Below are positions 17,475 through 26,966 of a DNA stretch of 64,000 nt, one piece after another. Below the pieces are notes generated by a model. The model did not search any database. It was not told the origin of the DNA and saw only the letters and a program-made list of their open reading frames with translations. The position numbers were made by a program, and so were the translations under genes. The stretch spans positions 1,865,035 through 1,929,034 of the forward strand of contig NZ_CP156660.1 of assembly GCF_039851975.1 (NCBI RefSeq), in the 5' to 3' direction. How positions within the stretch are numbered: the first letter of the stretch is position 1; the number at the start of each line of letters is the position of its first letter. The stretch is from Desulfoscipio sp. XC116. GTDB taxonomy: Bacteria > Bacillota > Desulfotomaculia > Desulfotomaculales > Desulfallaceae.

Positions 17475-17558
17475 AAAAAGCCCACACTGACAGAATTTAT
17501 ATATTAAACTGCCAGGCAGGCTTCATTGCCTCTTATTTAAGATACACCATTGTACCTT
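17475..17558 (-). promoter_or_regulatory. ANTAR-type two-hairpin antiterminator and terminator, glnA1 leader
   Basis: On the minus strand, hairpin P1 (17539-17558) has stem AAGGTAC/GTATCTT with loop AATGGT. P2 (17518-17531) has stem AGGC/GCCT with loop AATGAA. Both six-base loops have A1 and G4, the hallmark of ANTAR targets. The 3' arm of P2 is the start of the terminator 5' arm (17522 to 17480, arms CTGGCAG/CTGTCAG plus AGCC/GGCT, then TTTTT). P2 and the terminator are mutually exclusive, so ANTAR binding should allow read-through into glnA1. Confidence 0.85.
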
Positions 17559-17594
17559 TAAATATTTGATTTTTTCTTACTCACACTAACCAAC

Positions 17595-17623
17595 ATTATA
17601 AGTATAGCACAAGTTCGCTAAAA
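17595..17623 (-). promoter_or_regulatory. Probable glnA1 promoter
   Basis: A TATAAT box (17595-17600) lies upstream of the antiterminator leader; an overlapping TGC-TATACT extended -10 is just before it. The -35 region is poor (TTTTAG at 17 bp spacing). Confidence 0.5.
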
Positions 17624-17638
17624 TGAAAGTTTTTTTTA

Positions 17639-18223
17639 CTATTTATTTAATGTATGGGCCATAATTACCGCTTCAGCCACCAGCCGTATGCTTACCCGCT
17701 TATTCATACTCTGACGCTGCATGCGCTTGAAAGCCTCGGCTTCAGTTAGACCCTGCGTTTCCATTAAAATACCCTTGGCCCGTTCCACTGCTTTTCTGGT
17801 CTCCAACGTTTCCTGCAATTCTTTAATTTTCTTTTCCAGGGCGGTTATCTCCTGGTAATTAGCCATGGCTAACTCTACCGCCGGCAATAATATTGTTTCC
17901 TCCACAGGCTTAATAAACAGCGCGGACACCCTGGCTTCTTTAGCCCTTTCCAGTATCCCGTGCCGGCCGGTTGCACTGGTGGCGATTACCGGAGCCAGTT
18001 TATCTTCATGCATAATTTTAGCTACCTGCAGCCCGTCCATACCGCCTGGCAAAGAGGTATCAATAATCAACAAATCCGGCTGCCTGCCGCGCACCAGTTT
18101 TATCGCGCTCAGACCATCGCCGGCCTCTCCTACAACCCAGTGGCCGGACTTGGTAAGCATTGCTTTTACGTTTTTGCGCCAAACGCTATCGGCATCGATC
18201 AATATAACTCTGAATTCGCCCAT
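17639..18223 (-). CDS. ANTAR-domain response regulator (transcription antiterminator)
   Basis: A 194-residue two-domain protein. The receiver (1-120) has phospho-acceptor Asp55 in LLIIDTSLPGG, an ATSAT switch region and Lys in LFIKPVEE. A helical linker (ITALEKKIKELQETLETR) leads to an ANTAR domain at about 140-192 with the canonical KAVERAKGILMETQGLTEAE and AFKRMQRQSMNKR. ANTAR proteins such as EutV, AmiR and NasR bind two-hairpin RNA motifs and stop terminator formation. The start MGEFRVILID is chosen at 18223; a longer frame would include the leader hairpin. The gene precedes glnA1 and has its own ANTAR-like leader. No histidine kinase gene is in the window. Confidence 0.93.
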   Translation of the reverse strand: MGEFRVILIDADSVWRKNVKAMLTKSGHWVVGEAGDGLSAIKLVRGRQPDLLIIDTSLPGGMDGLQVAKIMHEDKLAPVIATSATGRHGILERAKEARVSALFIKPVEETILLPAVELAMANYQEITALEKKIKELQETLETRKAVERAKGILMETQGLTEAEAFKRMQRQSMNKRVSIRLVAEAVIMAHTLNK

Positions 18224-18246
18224 TGGAGGCCGCCCCCTGTATGCAA

Positions 18247-18324
18247 AAATAAAAATGCCCGTGCAGATATTATTATATCCTGCACAGGGCAATCATTGCC
18301 AGTAATAGACACATCGTTGTATCC
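18247..18324 (-). promoter_or_regulatory. ANTAR-like antiterminator and terminator in the leader of the ANTAR regulator gene
   Basis: P1 (18307-18324): stem GGATAC/GTGTCT, loop AACGAT (A1 and G4). P2 (18288-18300): GGCA/TGCC with loop ATGAT, one base short of a hexaloop, yet sharing the GGCAATGA core with the glnA1 element. The GCC of P2 begins the terminator (18290 to 18257, arms CTGTGCAG region/CTGCACGGGC, then ATTTTTATTTTT). Suggests autoregulation. Confidence 0.72.
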
Positions 18325-18493
18325 TTATTATTTAAAACAATTAACTAAATTATATCAATCTTTTTTGGAAAAGCAATGCTTTTTATTTCACCATATAAAA
18401 ACATATATTTTTTTCTTTTGCCGGCCGGCAAAAGAAAATTCCGCAGCTGGATAGCTGCTTGAAATTGACTTTCATAATGAGTTTAACCAAAGC

Positions 18494-20016
<1,523 letters not shown>

Positions 20017-20275
20017 CCTTTGCGGAATGGATTTGTCCGTCTCACGCGATTGTAATGTTATTTGGCCTTTCAGTTAGTTAAGATTGGGGAACCATATGTA
20101 GTTGCCAACATATTATTTTCAGAATGGTATTCCAAAATACTAATATTTTTAAAACAGAAACGAATTTCTCATCGTGAAATATATTATCACATAGTAAAAG
20201 AAAAGAAAAGAATTTTAAAACATATTTTAGAAAATATACATAATACATAAACGGCTCTGCGCAACTTCTCTTTCC
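20017..20275. other. AT-rich divergent intergenic region
   Basis: Between the GDH relic and the IclR promoter I see no convincing gene; a 62-codon plus-strand frame has only a TTG start without ribosome binding site. One partial operator-like site, TTTCTCATCGTGAAA (20165-20179), resembles the repeats upstream of the FMN synthase-like gene. Confidence 0.4.
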
Positions 20276-20321
20276 TTGACAACTTAACTGTGTTGTGTAT
20301 ACAATTTTCAAAGGTATGAAA
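20276..20321 (+). promoter_or_regulatory. Promoter and operator-like site of the first IclR gene
   Basis: TTGACA (20276-20281) and TATACA (20298-20303) form a promoter with 16 bp spacing. Overlapping the start region is TTTTCA-AAGGT-ATGAAA (20305-20321), close to the TTTYCA-N-GTGAAA repeats at 21384-21625, so autoregulation is likely. Confidence 0.55.
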
Positions 20322-20350
20322 TAATATAGCGCTAAGGAGATAGGATTTAA

Positions 20351-21151
20351 ATGACTAAACAAAATAATAATGGAGATGACACTAAAACAGTTCAGGCAGT
20401 GGAAAGAGCTTTATTTATATTGGAAACTTTGGCCGAAGCAGGTGCTCCCATTACTATTACCGAACTGGCGCAAAAGACAAACCTGACTTTGGGTACCGCT
20501 CACCGGCTCTTATATACCATGATGCAAAGGGGTTTTGTGGAGCAAAATTCCGATAACAGTAAATATCGGCTGGGAATAAAAGCATTTCAAATAGGTAGTG
20601 CGGCGGCTTATTTTAAAGATTTACACTCCGTAGCCCGACCGATTATGGAAGATTTGCAGCAAAGATATAATGAAACGGTAAATTTAGCTACCCTTGACGG
20701 CTCCGAGGTGGTTTATGTAGACCAGGTGGAGTCTACCAATATTGTGGTAGTCAGGATGTTTGCCCGTACCGGCAACCGTGGTCCCGCTCATTGTACAGGC
20801 TCTGGAAAGGTTTTATTGTCCAGTCTCCCCCAAGACCAGCTTAAGGATATAGTATATAATATGCATTTAGAGAAATTCTCCAATGAAACCATTACAGAAC
20901 CGGAAATGCTTATGAAGGAGCTAAACCGGGTTAGGTTGGATGGCTACGCACTGGATCTCGGAGAGAGGGATGAAGGAGTGCGATGCGTGGCCGCGCCAAT
21001 TAAAAATATGGAAGGTCGTGTTGTAGCTGCATTGAGTATTTCCGGGCCCAGTATCCGCATTACTACGCCATTTATCAAGAATGAACTGGTGGATGCCGTT
21101 GGGGATGCCGCTAAATCAATATCTATTCAGTTAGGTTATAAAGGAGAGTAA
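20351..21151 (+). CDS. IclR family transcriptional regulator
   Basis: A 266-residue regulator. A winged helix-turn-helix lies at about 14-75 (AVERALFILETLAEAGAPIT, then LAQKTNLTLGTAHRLLYTMM), followed by the IclR effector domain, including YVDQVESTNIVVVRMFARTG, CTGSGKVLLSSL and DEGVRCVAAPI. It is about as long as typical IclR proteins and clearly paralogous to the regulator at 23414. It lies upstream of the FMN glutamate-synthase-like gene and is divergent from gdhA, so both are candidate targets. The effector is unknown. Confidence 0.92.
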   Translation: MTKQNNNGDDTKTVQAVERALFILETLAEAGAPITITELAQKTNLTLGTAHRLLYTMMQRGFVEQNSDNSKYRLGIKAFQIGSAAAYFKDLHSVARPIMEDLQQRYNETVNLATLDGSEVVYVDQVESTNIVVVRMFARTGNRGPAHCTGSGKVLLSSLPQDQLKDIVYNMHLEKFSNETITEPEMLMKELNRVRLDGYALDLGERDEGVRCVAAPIKNMEGRVVAALSISGPSIRITTPFIKNELVDAVGDAAKSISIQLGYKGE

Positions 21152-21204
21152 CGGATCTTGAATACAATCCGGCAATCCTTTGGGTATTTGGTTTATTAAA
21201 AAAA

Positions 21205-21232
21205 GCCTGGTCCTTCTTGGGCCGGTTTTTTT
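21205..21232 (+). terminator. Terminator of the first IclR gene
   Basis: A G/C-rich imperfect hairpin (GCCTGGTCC/GGGCCGG) is followed by TTTTTTT, 50 bases after the stop codon. Confidence 0.65.
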
Positions 21233-21383
21233 AGTTTAATCCGGTAAAAACTTAAAAAGTTTGCATCATCTTGTTCCCAATAGCTAAAATTTTTTACTTA
21301 TCTTCTCCCTCCAAACAAGCGATAACACCGTCCTGTTATTCCGCAACTGTCTCGTTGTTTGATGTCCTTATTTATTGAGCGGG

Positions 21384-21625
21384 TTTCCATATGGTGAAAA
21401 CTTATATTCATTATCTAAATCTCATATTGGCTCATATACTTGTATGCAAATACAGTTTCCACAATGTGAAATGCATTAAAGTTGCATTATGTATGCAAAA
21501 TCCTTAGTTGCTAAGTGTTTCGGAGTAAATGTTTTCATATGGTGAAAACGTTTTCTATTGACTGATTAGTCGCTTAAGGCTAAAATGTTTTCAAGATCGT
21601 GAAATATTATTTCACATGATGGAAA
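21384..21625 (+). promoter_or_regulatory. Five IclR-type operator repeats upstream of the FMN synthase-like gene
   Basis: Five near-identical inverted repeats: TTTCCATATGGTGAAA (21384), TTTCCACAATGTGAAA (21456), TTTTCATATGGTGAAA (21532), TTTTCAAGATCGTGAAA (21588) and TTTCACATGATGGAAA (21610, reverse orientation). The shared form is TTTYCA-N4/5-GTGAAA. They fill the long gap between an IclR gene and the synthase-like gene and are the obvious binding sites for one or both IclR regulators. Confidence 0.75.
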
Positions 21626-21665
21626 GTACAGTGATGTACATCAATAGACATAGGAGGTCTGATTA

Positions 21666-23246
21666 ATGAGTTACAGTAACGGAATCAATGCCAGCGCAGC
21701 AACATTGACCAAGAACAGAACACCGGGTAATATTTGCTCCTCCAGCGGCTTATGCGCAACCTGTATAGACGGCTGCCCGGGCCTTTGCGAAGTAGGCAAA
21801 TCGGCTTATCGGGGTCGGGAGCTCATTTACCCGCAGCCATTCGGCACTACTACCAGCGCTTCCCAGAAGGAGTACCCGGTTGATTTATCTCACTTGAATA
21901 TTATGGGCACAGCTGTAGGGGCACATGGCATAGAGGCCGATAGCGATAAGGCCACTTTCCCGGTTGTTAATTTGGAAACACAAATCGGTTCCACCAACAC
22001 AATCAATCTCAAACTGCCTATTGTTATACCCGGGCTTGGCTCAACCCAGGTGGCCAAAGAGAACTGGGAAGGTCTGGCTATTGGCGCGGCCATATCAGGC
22101 ATTGCTTTGACCATTGGAGAAAATGTCTGCGGTATGGACCCCGATGGGGAAATTAAAAACGGCCGCGTGATTAAGTCTCCGGACATGGCGCGCCGGGTCA
22201 AACTCTTCCAGGAATGGTATAACGGTTATGGCGCTATTGTGGTGCAGTTTAATGTTGAGGATACGCGTCTCGGAGTGGCCGAATATGCGATTAACGAGTT
22301 AGGCGTGGAAGCAGTGGAGATTAAGTGGGGTCAAGGTGCCAAGGATATCGGCGGTGAGGTGAAGCTGCCCTCTCTCGAACGGGCTCGACAGTTAAAATCA
22401 CGCGGATATATCGTATATCCCGACCCGGAAGATAGGCATGTGCGGCAAAGCTATGAACAGGGAGCGGTGCAAGGTTTTGAGCGGCATTCACGCATCGGCA
22501 TGGTTGACGAAGAATCATTCATGGCCCGGGTAGCCGAGTTGCGCAGCCTGGGAGCCAGGCACGTTATGCTGAAAACCGGCGCCTATCGTCCGGCGGACCT
22601 GGCTCGGGCCGTTAAATTTGCTTCTCTGGCCAAAATAGATCTTTTAACTATAGACGGCGCCGGTGGCGGCACAGGTATGAGCCCCTGGCGGATGATGAAC
22701 GAGTGGGGCGTGCCTACTGTCTACCTGGAGTCGTTGCTGTGGCAGTACATGGAACGCATCAGGGCCAAAGGCATGTATGTGCCCAAAGTAGCGGTAGCCG
22801 GCGGCTTCTCCCTGGAAGATCATATGTTTAAGGGCCTGGCTCTGGCGGCGCCCTATATTAAAGCCATCGGCATGGCCCGGGCTCCGCTGGCCGCTGCCAT
22901 GGTGGGTAAAACCATCGGCAATTATATCAATGAAGGCAAAGTGCCGGCCGATATGGCCAAGCGATACGGTAATACCGTTGAGCAAATCTTTACCGCTACT
23001 ACCACGTTGCGGCAACAGTATGGCGATGATGCAGATAAAATTCCCGCCAGCGCCATCGGTGTTTACAATTACTTTGATCGACTGGCCGTGGGGCTGCAGC
23101 AGCTTATGTGCGGCGCCCGCAAATTTAGTATCCGGCACATCACCAGAGACGACCTGGCCAGCATCACCCGTGAGGCGGCGGAAGTTACCGGTATTCCGTA
23201 TATTATGGATCTGGATGGTGAAGAAGTGGAGCAAATACTGGGTTAA
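21666..23246 (+). CDS. FMN-binding glutamate-synthase-family protein
   Basis: A 526-residue protein related to the synthase (FMN, alpha/beta-barrel) domain of GltB. Barrel motifs are VEIKWGQGAKDIGGEVKLPS (about 217-236) and LLTIDGAGGGTGMSPW (about 324-339), plus KAIGMARAPLAAAMVGK. The N-terminus holds a cysteine cluster C-x5-C-x2-C-x3-C-x3-C (CSSSGLCATCIDGCPGLC, about 23-40) that could bind an Fe-S cluster. There is no glutaminase domain and no GXGXG domain. It may be an ammonia-dependent or other amine-transferring synthase; the physiological reaction is not evident. AGGAGG precedes the ATG. Flanked by two IclR genes. Confidence 0.88.
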   Translation: MSYSNGINASAATLTKNRTPGNICSSSGLCATCIDGCPGLCEVGKSAYRGRELIYPQPFGTTTSASQKEYPVDLSHLNIMGTAVGAHGIEADSDKATFPVVNLETQIGSTNTINLKLPIVIPGLGSTQVAKENWEGLAIGAAISGIALTIGENVCGMDPDGEIKNGRVIKSPDMARRVKLFQEWYNGYGAIVVQFNVEDTRLGVAEYAINELGVEAVEIKWGQGAKDIGGEVKLPSLERARQLKSRGYIVYPDPEDRHVRQSYEQGAVQGFERHSRIGMVDEESFMARVAELRSLGARHVMLKTGAYRPADLARAVKFASLAKIDLLTIDGAGGGTGMSPWRMMNEWGVPTVYLESLLWQYMERIRAKGMYVPKVAVAGGFSLEDHMFKGLALAAPYIKAIGMARAPLAAAMVGKTIGNYINEGKVPADMAKRYGNTVEQIFTATTTLRQQYGDDADKIPASAIGVYNYFDRLAVGLQQLMCGARKFSIRHITRDDLASITREAAEVTGIPYIMDLDGEEVEQILG

Positions 23247-23413
23247 AAATAAAACATACACATATTTAAAAACTATGACCGGGGTCTGGTTAACCGACCA
23301 GGCTTCCGGCCGTCCTGTCTAAAGCAGATAAGTCGTTTCTTTCAGCCGTAATTGGTTACTCTAAAGCAGGATTAGTTCAGGTCACAGTTAAACCCGTAAG
23401 GAGAGGTTGTCCC

Positions 23414-24199
23414 ATGCCGACCGGCAATGAACGAAAAGGAAAAACTGTACAGGCGGTGGATCGAACCCTGGCTATTTTGGAAGCCCTGGCCAAACACAGA
23501 GAACCAATAGCACTGACAGTGCTCAGTGTCAAATTGGGGCTGAATATAAGTACGGTACACCGACTTCTTAATACACTTATAGTAGCCGGGTTTGTAGAGC
23601 AAGAGCCCAACCAGGGGCATTATCGTCTGGGCCTGAAAACATTTGAAATAGGCAACGCTGCTCTGTATAACCTGGATATTCGCTCTATTGCCAAGCCCTA
23701 TTTAAAAGAACTGGTGGATAGGTGTGGTGAAACGGCCAATCTTTCTGTGCTCAACCGCGGCGATGTAGTTTATATCGATCAGGTGGAATCGGTCAGCATA
23801 GTTAAAATGTTTGCCAAACCCGGGACCAGGGGGCCGGCTTACTGCACAGCCAGCGGCAAAGTGCTGCTGGCCGCCCTAACCCCGGGCGAAGTAAATTTAA
23901 TTATTAAGGAAACCAAGTTTTTTAGACATACCGAAAGCACCATTACCGATCATGAACTGCTGAAAAAGGAGTTGACCAAAATACGGAAGCAAAATTACGC
24001 TGTAGATTTGGGTGAATTAGAAGAAGGAGTAAAGTGTGTGGCAGCGCCTATCCGCAATCATGAAGGCAAAACAATTGCCGCCATTAGTGTTTCCGGGCCG
24101 GATGTCCGCATCAGTCATGGCTTTCCACAGGCCGAATTAATTAAGATGGTCACCGAAGCTGCCAATCGCATATCTCTTCAGTTGGGCTTTTATCGTTAA
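23414..24199 (+). CDS. IclR family transcriptional regulator, second copy
   Basis: A 261-residue paralogue of the regulator at 20351. The winged HTH is at about 12-70 (AVDRTLAILEALAKHREPIA, then LSVKLGLNISTVHRLLNTLI) and the effector domain follows, with YIDQVESVSIVKMFAKPGTRG, CTASGKVLLAAL and LEEGVKCVAAPI. It follows the FMN synthase-like gene by 167 bases and precedes the KaiC/PPDK-like gene by 37 bases, suggesting that the last two are co-transcribed. Confidence 0.92.
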   Translation: MPTGNERKGKTVQAVDRTLAILEALAKHREPIALTVLSVKLGLNISTVHRLLNTLIVAGFVEQEPNQGHYRLGLKTFEIGNAALYNLDIRSIAKPYLKELVDRCGETANLSVLNRGDVVYIDQVESVSIVKMFAKPGTRGPAYCTASGKVLLAALTPGEVNLIIKETKFFRHTESTITDHELLKKELTKIRKQNYAVDLGELEEGVKCVAAPIRNHEGKTIAAISVSGPDVRISHGFPQAELIKMVTEAANRISLQLGFYR

Positions 24200-24236
24200 A
24201 TGCTGTAACTCAACTTTAGGGGTCAGGAGGTGCGCG

Positions 24237-26837
24237 ATGAACACCAATGATAAGATAAGTACAGGCATGAAGGGTTTTGATCAAGCCATTGACATGCTGC
24301 GGCCGGGTGATAACGTGGTGTGGCAAGTAGATGCAGTCTGTGATTACCGGAAAATCGTTGAGCCCTATGCAGTCCGGGCCAGGCTGGACCAAAGAAAGCT
24401 GGTATACGTCCGCTTTGGCAGCCGTGCTCCACTACTGAAAGACAGCCCGGAGATTAAAACTTATCACCTGGATGCGAAAAAAGGCTTTGAAAACTTTGCC
24501 ACAGCGGTGCACAGTCTGGTGGAGCAGGAAGGGCGGGAAACATTTTACGTTTTTGACTGCCTGAGTGATTTATTGGCATACTGGTATTCTGACTTAATGA
24601 TTAGCAACTTTTTCAAAGTGGCCTGCCCATTTTTGCATGAACTGGACACCGTTGCTTATTTTGCCGTTAAACGCAATGTACACACTTGCGGTACTATTGC
24701 GTGTATCCGTGAAACGACACAGCTGCTGCTTGATTTATACCAGGTAAAGGATAAATTTTATATTCACCCCCTTAAAGTTTGGCAGCGTTATTCGCCCACC
24801 ATGTTTTTCCCGCATTTAATTCAGGATCAGGAGATTGTCTGTATCACGTCCGGTTCTGGGACCGCCGAACTGTTCTCGGGCATTAACCGTGGCGAGGAAA
24901 GACTTGATTACTGGGATGTCGTTGTCAACCGGGCTAAAGCTGCGCTAACTCTTGGTCCGGAAAAACAAGAAAAGGCTAAAAGACTATTAATGACGCTGGT
25001 TATCGGCAGTAAGTCTGGAATGTTCGAGCTGTGCGACCGGTATTTTACCCTAAAGGACATTATAAATATTGCAGCCAGGGAAGTGGGATCGGGCTTTATC
25101 GGGGGTAAGAGCGTGGGTATGCTTTTGGCGCGGAAAATCTTGGAGCGGGAAAGCCATGACCGCTTTACTTCTTATCTGGAACCCCATGATTCTTACTATC
25201 TGGGGTCGGATGTTTTTTATACTTATATCGTGCAAAACGGCTGTTGGAAGCTGCGCATCAAACAGAAGACAAAAAAAGGTTATTTTAAATACGCGCCCGA
25301 ATTAAAGGAAAAAATTTTAAACGGTAAGTTTTCGGAGCTCATGCGGGAAAAATTTATGCTTATGCTGGAACACTTCGGGCAGTCACCCATTATTGTACGT
25401 TCCAGTTCCCTACTGGAGGATAATTTCGGCAATACCTTCGCAGGAAAATATGAAAGCGTGTTCTGCGTAAATCAAGGTACCCTGGAAGAACGCTATACAG
25501 ACTTTGAACAGGCAATCCGCACCGTTTATGCCAGTACTATGAATGAGGATGCACTAGCCTACCGGATGACCCGGGGGCTTTTTGATGAAGACGAACAAAT
25601 GGCCATACTGGTCCAGCGAGTGTCCGGGGACTATCATAAAGAAAAATTTTTCCCTCATGTGGCAGGGGTGGGCAACTCTTCCAACCTTTATGTTTGGGAC
25701 AAAAGCATGGATATGAACGCAGGTATGCTGCGCCTGGTTTTCGGTTTGGGCACAAAGGCGGTGGAAAGAACCTCCGGCGATTACGCCAAAATTGTTTGCC
25801 TGGATAATCCTTTACGGATACCTCCTATAAATCGCCGGGATAAAAAGAAATTTTCCCAGCATTATGTGGATGTGCTCTCTTTAAAAGAAAACACCTTAGC
25901 CAGTCAAAGTTGGGAAGAAATCGTTGATGACGATTTTAAAGCAGACAAAAATCTGTTTGCCTCCCGGGACCAGCGGACAGCCAACCGCTTGCGCGAGCTT
26001 GGTTATACCAGCAACCATTTGGCTGACATCCTTGATTTCCATAAACTGCTTAAAGATACCGAGTTCCCGGGTCTGATGCAAGACATGCTGGCAATTTTAT
26101 CCGGAGTCTACAATTATCCTGTGGATATTGAATTTACAGTTAATTTCACGCCCGACAACCATTTTAAGGTCAATCTTCTGCAATGCCGCCCGCTGCGAAC
26201 CAAGGGCCTGGGTAATGCAGTGCAGATGCCGGAGCCGGCGGACGAGCGGGACTTTTTCTTATCCACGCGGGGTAACTTCATGGGCGGAAACCTGCGCTTA
26301 CCTGTTGATTTTATTGTTTATGTAGATGCGCAAGCTTATGCGGAACGCAACGAACGGGATAAATGCGCGGTAGCCAGACAGATCGGCTTGTTAAATAAGG
26401 CATTGAAAGGGAAAAACGTCATGCTGGTGGGACCGGGCAGATGGGGAACCACCACGCCGTCGTTGGGCGTACCGGTGCATTTTACGGAGCTGTGCAATAT
26501 GTCGGTTATCTGCGAGGTGGCCTCCTGTAAAGCGGGATTTACACCTGAGCTGTCATTCGGCACACATTTTTTCCAAAACTTAGTAGAATCGGATATTTTT
26601 TATGTGGCTATTTTTGACGGGCAAAAGGATGTTGTTTTTCACCCGGAGCATATTTTAAAAAGAGAGAATATGCTGGCCGGTCTTTTTCCCCAATGCTCGC
26701 AGTTTACCGATGTAATCCACGTTGCTCAAACAGATGGTCTGGTATTATTCTCAGATATTTTAACCCAAAAGCTGTTGTGTAAATATAGTTCGGAATATAA
26801 AACACTCCCGCTTTTGCAGACGGGAGCGCTTAATTAA
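24237..26837 (+). CDS. KaiC/RecA-like plus PEP-synthase ATP-grasp fusion protein
   Basis: An 866-residue protein. Residues 1-230 look like a KaiC/RadA-type domain (TGMKGFDQAIDMLRPGDNVV start, FYVFDCLSDLLAYW as the Walker B-like strand), but the Walker A GxxxxGK[ST] is missing. Residues about 270-670 resemble the ATP-grasp nucleotide-binding domain of pyruvate phosphate dikinase/PEP synthase, with IIVRSSSLLEDNFGNTFAGK (about 383-402) and NLLQCRPLRTKG. The C-terminal 190 residues (VMLVGPGRWGTTTPSLGVPV, ELSFGTHFFQNLVES) recur in this family. There is no phosphohistidine swivel domain and no PEP-binding barrel, so it is not an ordinary PEP synthase. GGAGG precedes the ATG. Confidence 0.78.
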   Translation: MNTNDKISTGMKGFDQAIDMLRPGDNVVWQVDAVCDYRKIVEPYAVRARLDQRKLVYVRFGSRAPLLKDSPEIKTYHLDAKKGFENFATAVHSLVEQEGRETFYVFDCLSDLLAYWYSDLMISNFFKVACPFLHELDTVAYFAVKRNVHTCGTIACIRETTQLLLDLYQVKDKFYIHPLKVWQRYSPTMFFPHLIQDQEIVCITSGSGTAELFSGINRGEERLDYWDVVVNRAKAALTLGPEKQEKAKRLLMTLVIGSKSGMFELCDRYFTLKDIINIAAREVGSGFIGGKSVGMLLARKILERESHDRFTSYLEPHDSYYLGSDVFYTYIVQNGCWKLRIKQKTKKGYFKYAPELKEKILNGKFSELMREKFMLMLEHFGQSPIIVRSSSLLEDNFGNTFAGKYESVFCVNQGTLEERYTDFEQAIRTVYASTMNEDALAYRMTRGLFDEDEQMAILVQRVSGDYHKEKFFPHVAGVGNSSNLYVWDKSMDMNAGMLRLVFGLGTKAVERTSGDYAKIVCLDNPLRIPPINRRDKKKFSQHYVDVLSLKENTLASQSWEEIVDDDFKADKNLFASRDQRTANRLRELGYTSNHLADILDFHKLLKDTEFPGLMQDMLAILSGVYNYPVDIEFTVNFTPDNHFKVNLLQCRPLRTKGLGNAVQMPEPADERDFFLSTRGNFMGGNLRLPVDFIVYVDAQAYAERNERDKCAVARQIGLLNKALKGKNVMLVGPGRWGTTTPSLGVPVHFTELCNMSVICEVASCKAGFTPELSFGTHFFQNLVESDIFYVAIFDGQKDVVFHPEHILKRENMLAGLFPQCSQFTDVIHVAQTDGLVLFSDILTQKLLCKYSSEYKTLPLLQTGALN

Positions 26838-26966
26838 ATTATTATAGACATCCATCTTAGGCGAGAGCGTTTTTACTAAGCCTATGGGCTTGATTTGCTG
26901 TAAATTGCGTTGTTGGTTCCGGGCGTTTGGCGTAACCGGTGCGCATACTTGTTGCGTTCTGCTTAG

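Noticed and set aside
20062-20250. A 62-codon plus-strand frame upstream of the first IclR gene
   Set aside because: Only a TTG start, no ribosome binding site, strongly AT-driven Lys/Ile composition; it overlaps promoter-type sequence.
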